Shown here one piece after another: positions 22,735 to 34,979 of a stretch of DNA of 64,000 bases. Source of the stretch: Prunella strophiata. Taxonomy: Eukaryota; Chordata; Aves; Passeriformes; Prunellidae. Below the pieces are notes generated by a model, which worked only from the letters and a program-made list of their open reading frames with translations, did no database searches and had not been told where the DNA came from. Position 1 is the stretch's first letter. The number at the start of each line of letters is the position of its first letter. The stretch spans positions 30,511,001 to 30,575,000 of the forward strand of contig JAZBQD010000027.1 of the NCBI GenBank assembly GCA_036583965.1. Direction: 5' to 3'. The position numbers and the translations under genes were made by a program.

Positions 22735-23337
22735 TACTACAAACCAGTGATTTTTCATAACAGTCTGAGCAAATGCAGAGGATACCAAGCTGAGAGGTGC
22801 AGTCTATGCAGCAGATGGAAGGGACAGCATCCAGAGGGACCCTGACAGGATCCTGGGAAGTGGGTCTGTGCAAACTTCATTGAGTTCAAAAGGTCTGGAG
22901 CAAGGTCCTGCAGCTAGGCAATGGCAGTGAAGCTGGGGGATGACAGGACTGGGAGCAGCTGTGCTGAGAGGGACTGGGGGTGCTGGGGGGTGAAAGAGGG
23001 GCCACTCCCCAGCAATGTGCTCAGAACCCCCTGCCCTGGGCTGAGCCCCCAGTGTGGGCAGCAGGAAAGGGGGGATTCTGCCCCTCTGCCCCTGTGTTCA
23101 GGTGAGACCCCACCTGCAGAGCTGCTCCAGCCCTCAAGCCCAGCACAGGAAGGATGTAGAGCTACTAAAGCATGTCCAGAGCAGGCCCAAAAAATGATCA
23201 GAGGGCTGGAATAGCTCTCCACAGGCTTTGAGCATCCTAATCCTGTGATCAATGTCCCTGCCCACAACAGGAGGGATGGATTAGATGAACTTTGAAGCTC
23301 CCTTCCAACCCAAACCATTCTGGGATTCTGTGATTCT
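22735..23337 (+). mobile_element. CR1 LINE 3' half
   Basis: The element starts with text matching the last part of the CR1 reverse-transcriptase region (gcagaggataccaagctgag, gacagcatccagagggaccc). It runs through aggtgagaccccacctgcag and agcatgtccagagcaggccc and ends at cccaaaccattctgggattc. It follows directly on the LTR's target-site duplication. Frameshifts and stops are present. Confidence 0.88.
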
Positions 23338-24250
23338 AAACTCCTTCATTACTTGTGGTACTTTGTGCCATCACTTTTCTACCAAATTGCTGTGATGCTG
23401 CTCTATTTTCTCTCCCAGAACCCCAGAGTTCTTTCTTCCCTCACTTACACGGTTTCATAGTGTCACAAACACCAGCAAGGAATGTGGAGCCACATGCAAG
23501 AAGTTTCAGATCTAAGTGTCTTTTTTCTCTCCTGTTTTTATCTTTTTTAATAATTTTTCTCAGCAAGTTCTCCACAGCACCCAGCTGCTGTTGCCAGTGG
23601 CTTAGAAAACTGGAACTGTCTATGTATTCAAATGGGAATTGACAGGGGTAAATATTGAAGCAGTCCAAATACATTCTTGAGACATATGGCATTATCAGCA
23701 AGCTTAATAAAAATAAAAGCATATTTTGAAAAACCACCCAAACTAAAAGGACTGGCACATTAATAAAAAGAATAGCCCTTGGCAAGGGCAAGGTGTCTGA
23801 TGCAACTCAATAATGATATTCATGGGGTGTTTAATGAACCCTATGTTATTGTGATATAAGGAAAAAAGTACAGAAGTGTTAAATGGAGCTTGGGGCTGTT
23901 TTGCAGATTTCTCCAAGCTTCAATTATTAGGAGTCTGAAAGGCTGAGGGGAGGAACAGCTAAAGGAAAAAGAGTTTAAACATTAAATGTAACACTTAGAG
24001 TCAGCTGCAAAACACCCATAATCTTGCACTGCCAATATTTGGTTATGAGCAGCTTGTTTTCTGTGGTTGCATTTCTAAAACTTCTCATAAACCATAAGGA
24101 ATAGAACCCTTGGGAAAAAAGGGATCTGCTGGATGACATTTCCCAGATTACTCAGCACCACGACCAGTGCTTGGGTGTGGGGAGTGTCACCATGAGCAGT
24201 GCTGTGCCCACAGGACAGTTTTCCATGCTGTGGGCAAACACCTTCTCTTT
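23338..24250. other. Non-coding DNA, nothing recognised
   Basis: AT-rich, with frames up to 116 codons but no family resemblance. Confidence 0.3.
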
Positions 24251-24300
24251 AGAGAATATCCTGAGCTGGAAGGGGCCCCCAAAGGATCATGGATGTGCAG
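24251..24300 (-). mobile_element. CR1 LINE terminal remnant
   Basis: gaatatcctgagctggaagg followed by ggcccccaaaggatcatg is the complement of the CR1 subfamily ending ...tcaggatattctgtgattc. Only about 50 bp remain. Confidence 0.65.
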
Positions 24301-24624
24301 CTGCCCTTCCCAGCACACACAGAAGCACAGCTGGCTGGGGTTGTGCTGCTCCTGGTGCTCCCTCACTGCCTGAATTCATAGGCCCTGCTCACACCCACAG
24401 GTTCCTCAGCCCCTGGAGTTGACTTTGATCCTGCCCAACATCAAATATCTATAAATTGGGCTCCTTTTCATCCAGCCTTCAGCTCCAGATTTGAATATTT
24501 CCATATTCTGGTTCCCTCCTCCGCTAGTCCAGCCAGCTGGTGCAGTTGGGAGTTTGCTGATGAATCACACACAGAGATTAACAGAGTGTGAACTTTCAAG
24601 AAATATTTAAAACTTGGAGTAGCT

Positions 24625-24857
24625 TTCCATGTGTTGGAGGAGGTTTTCCTGGATACTGGGAAAAGATTCTTCTCCCAGAGGGTGCTGGGCACTGCCCAGG
24701 TTCTCCAGGGAATGAGCACAGAGCTCCAGGAGGGTTTGGACGATGCTCCCAGGGCTGCACAAGGTGGGATTGTTGGGGTGTCTGTGCAAGGACAAGAGCT
24801 GAACTAGATGATCATGGTGGGTCCATTCCCCCTCAGGGGATTCTGTGGTTCCATGTC
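24625..24857 (+). mobile_element. CR1 LINE 3' fragment, same subfamily as 7.2 kb
   Basis: cccagagggtgctgggcact, then ctccaggagggtttggacg, then gggattgttggggtgtctg, ending ggggattctgtggttccatg. It lines up closely with 7230-7470, with a short deletion after gggaatgagcacag. Confidence 0.86.
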
Positions 24858-26384
24858 ATTAACCAGAAATTCTCCTAGAGCAAATGTCCCTACACTCCAC
24901 ATATCCTTGCATCCAGATCTCCTTAGACAAGCACATCACTGTGCTGACAACTTCCAATTCCTTCAACAGGAGCATTCTCCCACTGCAGGCTCATCATATT
25001 TAATGTATTACACCTGCTACTCATGAATATTTTACTCTGTAGTAAACATTGGGAAGAAGAAAGCCCAGAGGAAACCTCTCCCAACCTGTAACTGCAAAAA
25101 ATGCCAGCTTTGCCTTGCTGCTGTGCCCTTATAGCTGGAACTCCATCCTGGAGTTAATAAGGAGGTTAAAATGTGCAATTATTTCTAAACCTTTCTGTCC
25201 AGGTTACCAGCATATGCATTGTGTGTGCTTTTGAGGTTCTTTTCAGGAAAAAAATATACCTGTAATTTGTATTCTCTACAAATAAAGTGCCACATTGTTG
25301 GGTAATAAAAAAGGATCCAGGGCCATTGAATTGAGCAGAGAGGTGTTGACTGAGAACATGAGAATTCTGCTTAGAGCTTTTCCATTTGTTAGGTTGAAAT
25401 AATGTCAAAAGGTCTGTTATAACAGTATTTATATGACATTCCTCTAAGCTATGGCTTGTGGGGAGCTGTCCAAAGATGTCTGCTGTGGTTAATCTCCAGA
25501 CACTCTGTGCCTTAATCCCATTATTTTTCTACACATTTTTCCCATTCATCCCATAATTTTGCATAAAGCACATTTGTCAGTTTACATGTCCATATGGAGT
25601 GCAGGGTTCAGTTTATGAAGAGGTTTCATTTTGAGATTTGCACATTACCCAACTTAGCATGAAAGTATTTTTTCTTCCTGACAAATGTTAGATTGGAAAG
25701 ATACATTATGCAGTAAAGTCCAGGGAAAAATGCCAAATCTGCGGGAATTTAGCATCATGAACATATAAAAGTGACTAAAAAATAACTGCAACATTTATAC
25801 TCCCAACTTGGAAGTATGGAAATAAACTTTAACTTAGAACCAAACAGCTTCTGCCTTCAAGGAGCCTGACATTTGCATCCCTAATAGTCCCAAGATTTCT
25901 AACAGCAAATCCAAACAGCCCTATCTGCACCCTGAAAAATGAAGATATAAATACAGATATATACAGAGATATGTTTATATATTCATTACTTAGAAACAAA
26001 TTTAACTGCTCAGAGCCCATGGCAAGATGAAATTTTTCCATGAGTATTTTAAAAGAGCTGCAAAATGTGTCATCACAGATGTAATGCTGACCTGTTTCAT
26101 GCCTAATAATCATATTTAAATAACTGGGTATTTCCTAAACAGTATTTTCCTTAGAGCTTTTAAATGCAGTAATGTGCCCAGCAGCACTAGAGATTATTAC
26201 CCAGAAAAACTTGTGAAATATAGAAGGAAAATAAACCCCCAAATATTAAACTTTGGCAACAGCACCATAACTATCCAATTGATTTCACTAAGTATTTTTT
26301 TAAAATCTTGTTGCAATGATTTTTTCCAAAGATTTTACTCCTGCTATTTTACTATGGAGACCCATTTTGTAAAATGAAGTGATG
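24858..26384. other. Non-coding DNA, nothing recognised
   Basis: No repeat family, RNA gene or credible exon was noticed. Confidence 0.3.
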
Positions 26385-26428
26385 AAATTCTATGTTCATT
26401 CCCAATAAATTCTATGTTCAATCCCAAT
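26385..26428. repeat. 22-bp tandem duplication (x2)
   Basis: aaattctatgttcattccca plus two bases at 26,385-26,406 is repeated at 26,407-26,428 with one substitution. Confidence 0.93.
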
Positions 26429-26530
26429 AAATGATCTCAACTAAAATGAAGATTTGCTATTTGTTTGAGAGTTCATCCTTGATGCAGCCCCTAGATGAGC
26501 TGAGGTTATATAATGTACCCTACATTTTAC

Positions 26531-26990
26531 AGACAATCCCACAATCACTGAGGTTGGAAAAGCCTTACGGGATCACCAAGTCCCAGCTGTGCCTGATCCC
26601 CACCTTGTCCCCAGCCCAGAGCACTGAGTGCCACCTCCAGCCCTTCCTGGGACACCTCCAGGCATGGGCACTCCAACACCTCCCTGGGCAGCCCCTGCCA
26701 AGGCCTGAGCACCCTTTCCATGGGGAAATTCCTCCTGGTGTCCACCCTGAGCCTGCCCTGGCCCAGCCTGAGGCCGTTCCCTCTCCTCCTGTCCCTGTTC
26801 CTGGGAGCAGAGCCCGACCCCCCTGGCTGTCCCCTCCTGTCAGGAGCTGTGCAGAGCCACAAGGTTCCCCCTGAGCCTCCTTTGCTCCAGGCTGAGCCCC
26901 TTCCCAGCTCCCTCAGCCCCTCCTGGGGCTCCAGACCCTTCCCCAGCCCCATTCCCTTCCCTGTCCAGCCTCTGTCCCCAGCATCCCAAG
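26531..26990 (-). mobile_element. CR1 LINE 3' fragment, GC-rich
   Basis: The plus strand reads the complement of a CR1: aatcactgaggttggaaaag, agcccagagcactgagtgcc, ccaacacctccctgggcagc, then more internal sequence to about 26,990. It is one of the longer and better-preserved copies in the window. It gives overlapping open frames on both strands that should not be taken as genes. Confidence 0.88.
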
Positions 26991-28529
26991 GAACTTTCCA
27001 GCCATGTTTAAAACATACTTTTGTTAGAAACACTCCAGCTGGCCTTCAGGGACTTTGGTGAAAGCTGGGACACACAACCTGTGTCAGAGGAACTGCATGG
27101 GGAGAAACCCAGTGTGCCTGTAAGATATAAAATTTCCTGGCTGTTTGGAGTAAAATGGGGAGAGACCACCAGAGCCTGCCAAGAGGCAGACAGACATCTG
27201 CATAAAAATAATGTTTAAACCAATCCTGAAGGTCCAAGGGAAGCCTATGGGGCATCCCATGAAATGAAGCTCAGAGAGAACAGGTATCCACAGACCTGTG
27301 AATAACTTGGAATGGTAAAGAGAAGACTGTACCAAAAGGGAGAGGAAAAATTCCCCCTGTGAGAGGGAGGTGTACCTGGATATTTATGTTTAACACCCCA
27401 GATATCAAGTTCACACCTCAGGTGTTTACTCTCCACTGGGAGAGTAAATTAAAACCTGTGTGCATTAAAATCCTAAAGGTGTGTCCAGACCTTGCACTCC
27501 TCACCATGGAAGTTTATCCTCCAAAATGCCTACAGAGTTTTTCAAAAGTAGAACAAGAGCATTCAGATCAACATTAGATGACAAGGAGAAAATTAGTTTC
27601 AGAAATTAGATCCTTGGAAGAGTTCTGGACCAAGAAAAATTTTAATCAACTAAATATTTTCAATTTGACATGTAATTAAATGCTTTATTTCATTTTAGAC
27701 CTAATTAACTTTTTAAAAATCAATTAAAAATGAAAACACTACTTTAAAATGAAAGGGGATGTTTCATTCAGAAATGCTGAAACATTTCACATAAACTCCC
27801 TCTTTTCCCATATGAAATTAATGACTCTATTTTATCTGTGCTTATTGATATCTTTGTTCATGCAAAATATGCATTTCAGTGAACTTAATAAATTTCAAAA
27901 AGTTGTACCCACCTCTGTAGAGGGTCAGTCTAAGCCTTGTAAAGGAGTTTGTATTGTCTTTGCCCAAATTGCCTGTTATGTCATCATTACCTGGGACTAC
28001 ATATAAAAAATAGGGTTCCTAAAGTTATTCAGATGTGACATAATATTTGGGAAATAAACCCAAACCAATAGAAGTATGTTGGTTTTTTTTTTGGTTTTTT
28101 TTTTTTTTTTTTGGCTTTTATGCATATCCTAGAGAAAGTTTAATGTAAATTCCAGATTATGCAGGCTGGAATCAGGGACCTGTAAGTGCAGAAGTGCTTG
28201 TCACTGTAGGCAAGGATCAGAGCAGATTTCAACACACTGAAAGCTGCTAGTAAGTTCTGTCTGCAGCTGGAAATTGCAGCATTATAACCTGATGGAGATT
28301 TGGTTGAGTTCTTGCTAAATATTTCTAGCCAAGTGATAGAAGAACACAATATCTAGAAAAATTACATGTGAGTTTGCAAATGCTATTTGCAAAAGATCCA
28401 GACATATTTCCATGTGCCATGCATCCCTTCCCCTGCAAAAAACCCAACCAAAAATCCAACCAACATGAACTCACACAGCAGATGGCTCAAACATTCAGTG
28501 ATCTGCTTTAAAATCAATGGAGAAGTGAT
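26991..28529. other. Non-coding DNA with one perfect hairpin and a poly-T tract
   Basis: A perfect 10-bp stem with a 4-base loop (tttactctcc-actg-ggagagtaaa) is at 27,425-27,448. A T-rich tract is at 28,081-28,112. No gene or transposon was recognised otherwise. Confidence 0.4.
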
Positions 28530-28801
28530 TTGCTGCTGGAGCAGCTCTGTGGAGAAGGACCTGGGGGTCCTGGTGGACAATGAGCTGCCCCGGACCAGAA
28601 GAGTGTCCTGGGGAACACAGATCCTCTGGGATCCTGGGGGCATCAGGAACAGCATTCCCAGCAGGTCAGGGAGTGACCCTGCCCCTGTGCCCAGCCCTGG
28701 GGACACCTCTGGGTGCTGTGTCCAGCTCTGGACCCCCAGCCCAGCAGGGACAGGAGCTCCTGGAGCTGAGCAAGGGCCTGGAGCAGCTCAGTGCCCAGGA
28801 A
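28530..28801 (+). mobile_element. CR1 LINE, 5' part, split by a minisatellite
   Basis: aaggacctgggggtcctggt, then gggcatcaggaacagcattc, then gtgctgtgtccagctctgga is the CR1 region just after the reverse-transcriptase domain. The CR1 text stops at 28,801 where the tandem array begins. It resumes, further along the element, after 34,980. Confidence 0.82.
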
Positions 28802-31800
28802 AGTGTGTCCCAGTGTGTCCCAGTCTGTCTGTCCCAGTCTGTCCCAGTGTGTCCCAGTGTGTCCCAGTGTGTCCCAGTGTGTCCCAGTGTGTCCCAGTGT
28901 GTCCCAGTGTGTCCCAGTGTGTCCCAGTGTGTCCCAGTCTGTCTGTCCCAGTCTGTCTGTCCCAGTCTGTCCCAGTGTGTCCCAGTCTGTCTGTCCCAGT
29001 CTGTCCCAGTGTGTCCCAGTGTGTCCCAGTGTGTCCCAGTCTGTCTGTCCCAGTCTGTCCCAGTGTGTCCCAGTGTGTCCCAGTGTGTCCCAGTGTGTCC
29101 CAGTGTGTCCCAGTGTGTCCCAGTCTGTCTGTCCCAGTCTGTCCCAGTGTGTCCCAGTGTGTCCCAGTCTGTCTGTCCCAGTCTGTCCCAGTGTGTCCCA
29201 GTCTGTCTGTCCCAGTCTGTCCCAGTGTGTCCCAGTGTGTCCCAGTGTGTCCCAGTGTGTCCCAGTGTGTCCCAGTGTGTCCCAGTGTGTCCCAGTCTGT
29301 CTATCCCAGTGTGTCCCAGTGTGTCCCAGTGTGTCCCAGTCTGTCTGTCCCAGTCTGTCTGTCCCAGTCTGTCTGTCCCAGTCTGTCTGTCCCAGTCTGT
29401 CCCAGTGTGTCCCAGTCTGTCCCAGTCTGTCCCAGTGTGTCCCAGTGTGTCCCAGTGTGTCCCAGTGTGTCCCAGTGTGTCCCAGTGTGTCCCAGTGTGT
29501 CCCAGTCTGTCTGTCCCAGTCTGTCCCAGTGTGTCCCAGTGTGTCCCAGTGTGTCCCAGTCTGTCTGTCCCAGTCTGTCCCAGTGTGTCCCAGTGTGTCC
29601 CAGTGTGTCCCAGTGTGTCCCAGTCTGTCTGTCCCAGTCTGTCCCAGTGTGTCCCAGTCTGTCTGTCCCAGTCTGTCCCAGTGTGTCCCAGTGTGTCCCA
29701 GTGTGTCCCAGTGTGTCCCAGTCTGTCTGTCCCAGTCTGTCCCAGTGTGTCCCAGTGTGTCCCAGTGTGTCCCAGTGTGTCCCAGTGTGTCCCAGTGTGT
29801 CCCAGTATGTCCCAGTGTGTCCCAGTGTGTCCCAGTGTGTCCCAGTGTGTCCCAGTGTGTCCCAGTGTGTCCCAGTGTGTCCCAGTGTGTCCCAGTGTGT
29901 CCCAGTGTGTCCCAGTGTGTCCCAGTGTGTCCCAGTGTGTCCCAGTGTGTCCCAGTGTGTCCCAGTGTGTCCCAGTGTGTCCCAGTGTGTCCCAGTGTGT
30001 CCCAGTGTGTCCCAGTGTGTCCCAGTGTGTCCCAGTGTGTCCCAGTGTGTCCCAGTGTGTCCCAGTGTGTCCCAGTCTGTCTGTCCCAGTCTGTCCCAGT
30101 GTGTCCCAGTGTGTCCCAGTGTGTCCCAGTCTGTCTGTCCCAGTGTGTCCCAGTGTGTCCCAGTGTGTCCCAGTGTGTCCCAGTCTGTCTATCCCAGTGT
30201 GTCCCAGTGTGTCCCAGTCTGTCCCAGTCTGTCTATCCCAGTGTGTCCCAGTGTGTCCCAGTCTGTCCCAGTCTGTCTGTCCCAGTCTGTCTATCCAGTG
30301 TGTCCCAGTGTGTCCAGTGTGTCCCAGTCTGTCTATCCCAGTGTGTCCCAGTCTGTCCCAGTTGTCCCAGTGTGTCCCAGTCTGTCTATCCAGTGTGTCC
30401 CAGTATGTCCCAGTCTGTCCAGTGTGTCCCAGTATGTCCCAGTCTGTCCCAGTTGTCCCAGTGTGTCCCAGTCTGTCTATCCAGTGTGTCCCAGTGGTCC
30501 CAGTGTGTCCCATGTGTCCCCAGTCTGTCCCAGTCTGTCTGTCCCAGTCTGTCTGTCCAGTGTGTCCAGTGTGTCCCAGTGGTCCCAGTGTGTCCCAGTC
30601 TGTCCCTGTCTGTCCCAGTGTGTCCCAGTGGTCCCAGTGTGTCCCAGTCTGTCTATCCAGTGTGTCCCAGTCTGTCCAGTGTGTCCAGTGTGTCCCAGTG
30701 TGTCCCAGTGGTCCCAGTGTGTCCCAGTGTGTCCCAGTGTGTCCCAGTGGTCCCAGTGTGTCCCAGTCTGTCCCAGTTGTCCCAGTGTGTCCCAGTCTGT
30801 CTGTCCAGTGTGTCCCAGTGGTCCCAGTGTGTCCCAGTGGTCCCAGTGTGTCCCGTGTGTCCCAGTCTGTCCAGTGTGTCCCAGTGGTCCCAGTGTGTCC
30901 CAGTGTGTCCCAGTCTGTCCCTGTCTGTCTGTCCCAGTCTGTCCCAGTCTGTCTATCCAGTGTGTCCCAGTGGTCCCAGTGTGTCCCAGTGGTCCCAGTG
31001 TGTCCCAGTCTGTCCCAGTGTGTCCCAGTGTGTCCCAGTGTGTCCCAGTGTGTCCCGTGTGTCCCAGTGTGTCCCGTGTGTCCCAGTGTGTCCCATGTGT
31101 CCCCAGTCTGTCTGTCCCAGTCTGTCCCTGTCTGTCTGTCCCAGTCTGTCCCTGTCTGTCTGTCCCAGTCTGTCCAGTCTGTCCCAGTCTGTCTGTCCCA
31201 GTGTGTCCAGTCTGTCCCAGTCTGTCCCAGTCTGTCCCTGTCTGTCTGTCCCAGTCTGTCCCAGTGTGTCCCAGTGTGTCCCAGTCTGTCCCAGTCTGTC
31301 CCTGTCTGTCTGTCCCAGTGTGTCCCAGTGGTGTCCCAGTGTGTCCCAGTGTGTCCCAGTCTGTCCCAGTGTGTCCCAGTCTGTCTATCCCAGTGTGTCC
31401 CAGTCTGTCCCAGTAGTTATGTCCCAGTGTGTCCCAGTGTGTCCCAGTGTGTCCCAGTGTGTCCCAGTCTGTCTATCCCAGTCTGTCCCTGTCTGTCTGT
31501 CCCAGTCTGTCTATCCCAGTGTGTCCAGTCTGTCTGTCCAGTGTGTCCAGTGTGTCCAGTGTGTCCCAGTGTGTCCAGTGTGTCCCAGTCTGTCTGTCCC
31601 AGTCTGTCTGTCCCAGTCTGTCTGTCCCAGTGTGTCCCAGTGTGTCCCAGTGGTCCCAGTGTGTCCCAGTGTGTCCCAGTCTGTCTGTCCCAGTCTGTCC
31701 AGTCTGTCCCAGTTGTCCCAGTGTGTCCCAGTGTGGTCCCAGTGTGTCCCAGTCTGTCTGTCCCAGTGTGTCCCAGTCTGTCTATCCCAGTGTGTCCCAG

Positions 31801-34800
31801 TGGTCCCAGTGTGTCCCAGTGTTGTCCCAGTCTGTCCTATCCCAGTGTGTCCCAGTGTGTCCCAGTTGTCCCAGTGTGTCCCGTGTGTCCCAGTCTGTCC
31901 TATCCCAGTGTGTCCCAGTGTGTTCCCAGTCTGTCTGTCCAGTGTGTCCCAGTGTGCCCAGTGTGTCCCAGTGTGTCCCAGTGTGTCCCAGTGTTGTCCC
32001 AGTCTGTCCCAGTCTGTCCCAGTGTGTACCAGTGTGTCCCAGTGTTCCCAGTGTGTCCCAGTCTGTCTGTCCCAGTCGTCCCAGTGTGTCCCAGTGTGTC
32101 CCAGTGTGTCCCAGTGGTCCCAGTGTGTCCCAGTGTGTCCCAGTGTGTCCCAGTGTGTTCCCAGTCTGTCCCAGTTGTCCCAGTGTGTCCCATGTGTCCC
32201 CAGTGTGTACCAGTGTGTCCCAGTGTGTCCCGTCTGTCTATCCCAGTGTGGTCCCAGTGTGTCCCAGTCTGTCCCAGTCCTGTCCCAGTCTGTCTGTCCC
32301 AGTCTGTCCCTGTCTGTCTGTCCCAGTGTGTCTATCCCAGTGTGTCCCAGTGGTCCCAGTGTGTCCCTGTCTGTCTGTCCCAGTCTGTCCCAGTGTTGTC
32401 CAGTGTGTCCCAGTGTTCCCAGTGTGTCCCAGTCGTCCCAGTGTGTCCCAGTGTGGTCCCAGTCTGTCCCTGTCTGTCTGTCCCAGTGGTGTCCCAGTGT
32501 GTCCCAGTGTGGTCCCAGTGTGTCCCAGTCTGTCCAGTGTGTCCCAGTGTGTCCCAGTGTGTCTATCCAGTGTGTCCCAGTGTATCCCAGTGTGTCCCAG
32601 TGTATCCCAGTGTGTCCCAGTGTGTCCCAGTGTGTCCCAGTCTGTCCCAGTGTGTCCCGTCTGTCTGTCCCAGTCTGTCCCAGTGTGTCCCAGTCTGTCC
32701 CAGTCTGTCCCAGTCTGTCCCTGTCTGTCCCAGTGGTGTCCCAGTGTGTCCCAGTGGTCCCAGTGTGTCCCGTCTGTCCCAGTGTGTCCCAGTCCTGTCC
32801 CAGTGTGTCCCGTGTGTCCCAGTGTGTCCCAGTTGTCTATCCCAGTGTGTCCCATGTGTCCCCAGTGTGTCCCGTGTGTCCCAGTCTGTCTATCCCAGTG
32901 TGGTCCCAGTGTGTCCCAGTGTGTCCCAGTGTGTCCCAGTCCTGTCTATCCCAGTGTGTCCCAGTGTGTTCCCAGTCTGTCTGTCCAGTGTGTCCCAGTG
33001 GTGTCCCAGTGTGTCCCAGTTGTCCCAGTGTGTCCCAGTGTTCCCAGTCTGTCCCAGTCTGTCCCAGTCCTGTCCCAGTGTGTCCCAGTGTGTCCCAGTC
33101 TGTCTGTCCCAGTGGTGTCCCAGTGTGTCCCTGTCTGTCTGTCCCAGTGTGTCCAGTGTGTCCAGTGGTCCCAGTGTGTCCCAGTCTGTCCCAGTCTGTC
33201 CCAGTCTGTCCCAGTCTGTCCCAGTGTGGTCCCAGTGTGTCCCAGTGTGTCCCGTCTGTCTATCCCAGTGTGTCCCAGTGTGTCCCAGTGTGTCCCAGTC
33301 TGTCCAGTCTGTCCCAGTCTGTCCAGTGTGTCCCATGTGTCCCCAGTGTGTCCAGTCTGTCCCAGTCTGTCCAGTCTGTCCCAGTCCTGTCCCAGTGTGT
33401 CCCATGTGTCCCCAGTCTGTCTGTCCCAGTGTGTCCCAGTTGTGTCCCCAGTCTGTCTGTCCCAGTCGTCCCAGTGTGTCCCAGTGTGTCCCAGTGTGTC
33501 CCTGTCTGTCTGTCCCAGTGTGTCCCAGTCTGTCCCAGTGTGTCCAGTGTGTCCCATGTGTCCCCAGTGTGTCCCAGTGGTGTCCCAGTGTGTCCAGTCT
33601 GTCCCAGTGTGGTCCCAGTGTGTCCCAGTGTGTCCCGTCTGTCTGTCCCAGTGTGTCCCAGTGGTGTCCCAGTGTGTCCCAGTGTTCCCAGTGTGTCCCA
33701 GTCCTGTCCCAGTCTGTCTGTCCAGTGTGTCCCAGTCTGTCTATCCCAGTGTGTCCCGTGTGTCCCAGTCTGTCCCAGTTGTCCCAGTGTGTCCCAGTGT
33801 GGTCCCAGTCTGTCTGTCCCAGTGTGTCCCAGTCTGTCTGTCCCAGTGTGTCCAGTGTGTCCCAGTGTGTCCCAGTCTGTCTATCCCGTGTGTCCCAGTG
33901 TGCCCAGTGTGTCCCAGTGGTGTCCCAGTCTGTCCCAGTGTGTCCCAGTCCTGTCTGTCCCAGTGTGGTCCCAGTCTGTCTGTCCAGTGTGTCCCAGTCC
34001 TGTCTGTCCCAGTGTGTCCAGTCTGTCTATCCCAGTGTGTCCCAGTGTGTCCAGTCTGTCTATCCAGTGTGTCCCAGTGTGTCTGTCCCAGTGTGTCTAT
34101 CCAGTGTGTCCCAGTCTGTCTATCCCAGTGTGTCCCAGTCTGTCTATCCCAGTGTGTCCAGTGTGTCTATCCAGTGTGTCCCAGTGTGTCCCAGTGTGTC
34201 TATCCCAGTGGTCCCAGTGTGTCCCAGTGTGTCTATCCCAGTGTGTCCCAGTCTGTCCCAGTGTGTCTATCCCAGTGTGTCCCAGTGTGTCCCAGTGTGT
34301 CCCAGTGTGTCCCAGTCTGTCTGTCCCAGTGTGTCCCAGTCTGTCCCAGTGTGTCTATCCCAGTGTGTCCCAGTGTGTCCCAGTGTGTCCCAGTGTGGTC
34401 CCAGTGTGTCCAGTCTGTCTATCCCAGTGTGTCCCAGTGTTGTCCCAGTGTGTCCCAGTCTGTCTATCCCAGTGTGTCCCAGTCTGTCTATCCAGTGTGT
34501 CCCAGTGGTCCCAGTGTGTCCCAGTGTGTCCAGTCTGTCCCAGTCTGTCTGTCCCAGTGTGTCCCAGTGTGTCTATCCAGTGTGTCCCAGTCTGTCTGTC
34601 CCAGTGGTGTCCCAGTGTGTCTATCCCAGTGTGTCCCAGTATGTCCCAGTGTGTCCCAGTCTGTCTATCCCAGTGTGTCCCAGTGTGTCCCAGTCTGTCC
34701 CAGTGTGTCCCAGTGTGTCTATCCCAGTGTATCCCAGTGTGTCCCAGTCTGTCCCAGTGTGTCTATCCCAGTGTGTCCCAGTGTGTCCCAGTCTGTCTAT

Positions 34801-34979
34801 CCCAGTGTGTCCCAGTGTGTCCCAGTCTGTCTATCCCAGTGTGTCCCAGTATGTCCCAGTCTGTCTATCCCAGTGTGTCCCAGTGTGTCCCAGTCTGTCT
34901 GTCCCAGTGTGTCCCAGTCTGTCTATCCCAGTATGTCCCAGTGTGTCCCAGTCTGTCTGTCCCAGTGTGTCCCTGTGTG
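28802..34979 (+). repeat. 6.2-kb GTGTCCCAGT minisatellite inside a CR1
   Basis: The basic unit is 10 bp, cccagtgtgt, with a cccagtctgt variant. A 14-bp variant adds ctgt or ctat. Three zones can be seen. From 28,802 to about 30,290, 10- and 14-bp units have almost no indels and include about 33 nearly identical units at 29,741-30,070, broken only by one cccagtatgt. From about 30,290 to 34,000, many 8- and 9-bp units have lost a C or a TG. From about 34,000 to the end, the ctgtctatccc form is frequent. Frames of up to 2222 codons arise because the unit has no stop codon in any phase. They are not genes. Confidence 0.97.

Noticed and set aside
26545..27061. GC-rich overlapping frames of 113-162 codons
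   Set aside because: They lie in a CR1 fragment and run on both strands.
28802..34979. CRISPR-like regular repeats
   Set aside because: There are no unique spacers. The units are directly adjacent and only 10-14 bp, and the genome is avian.
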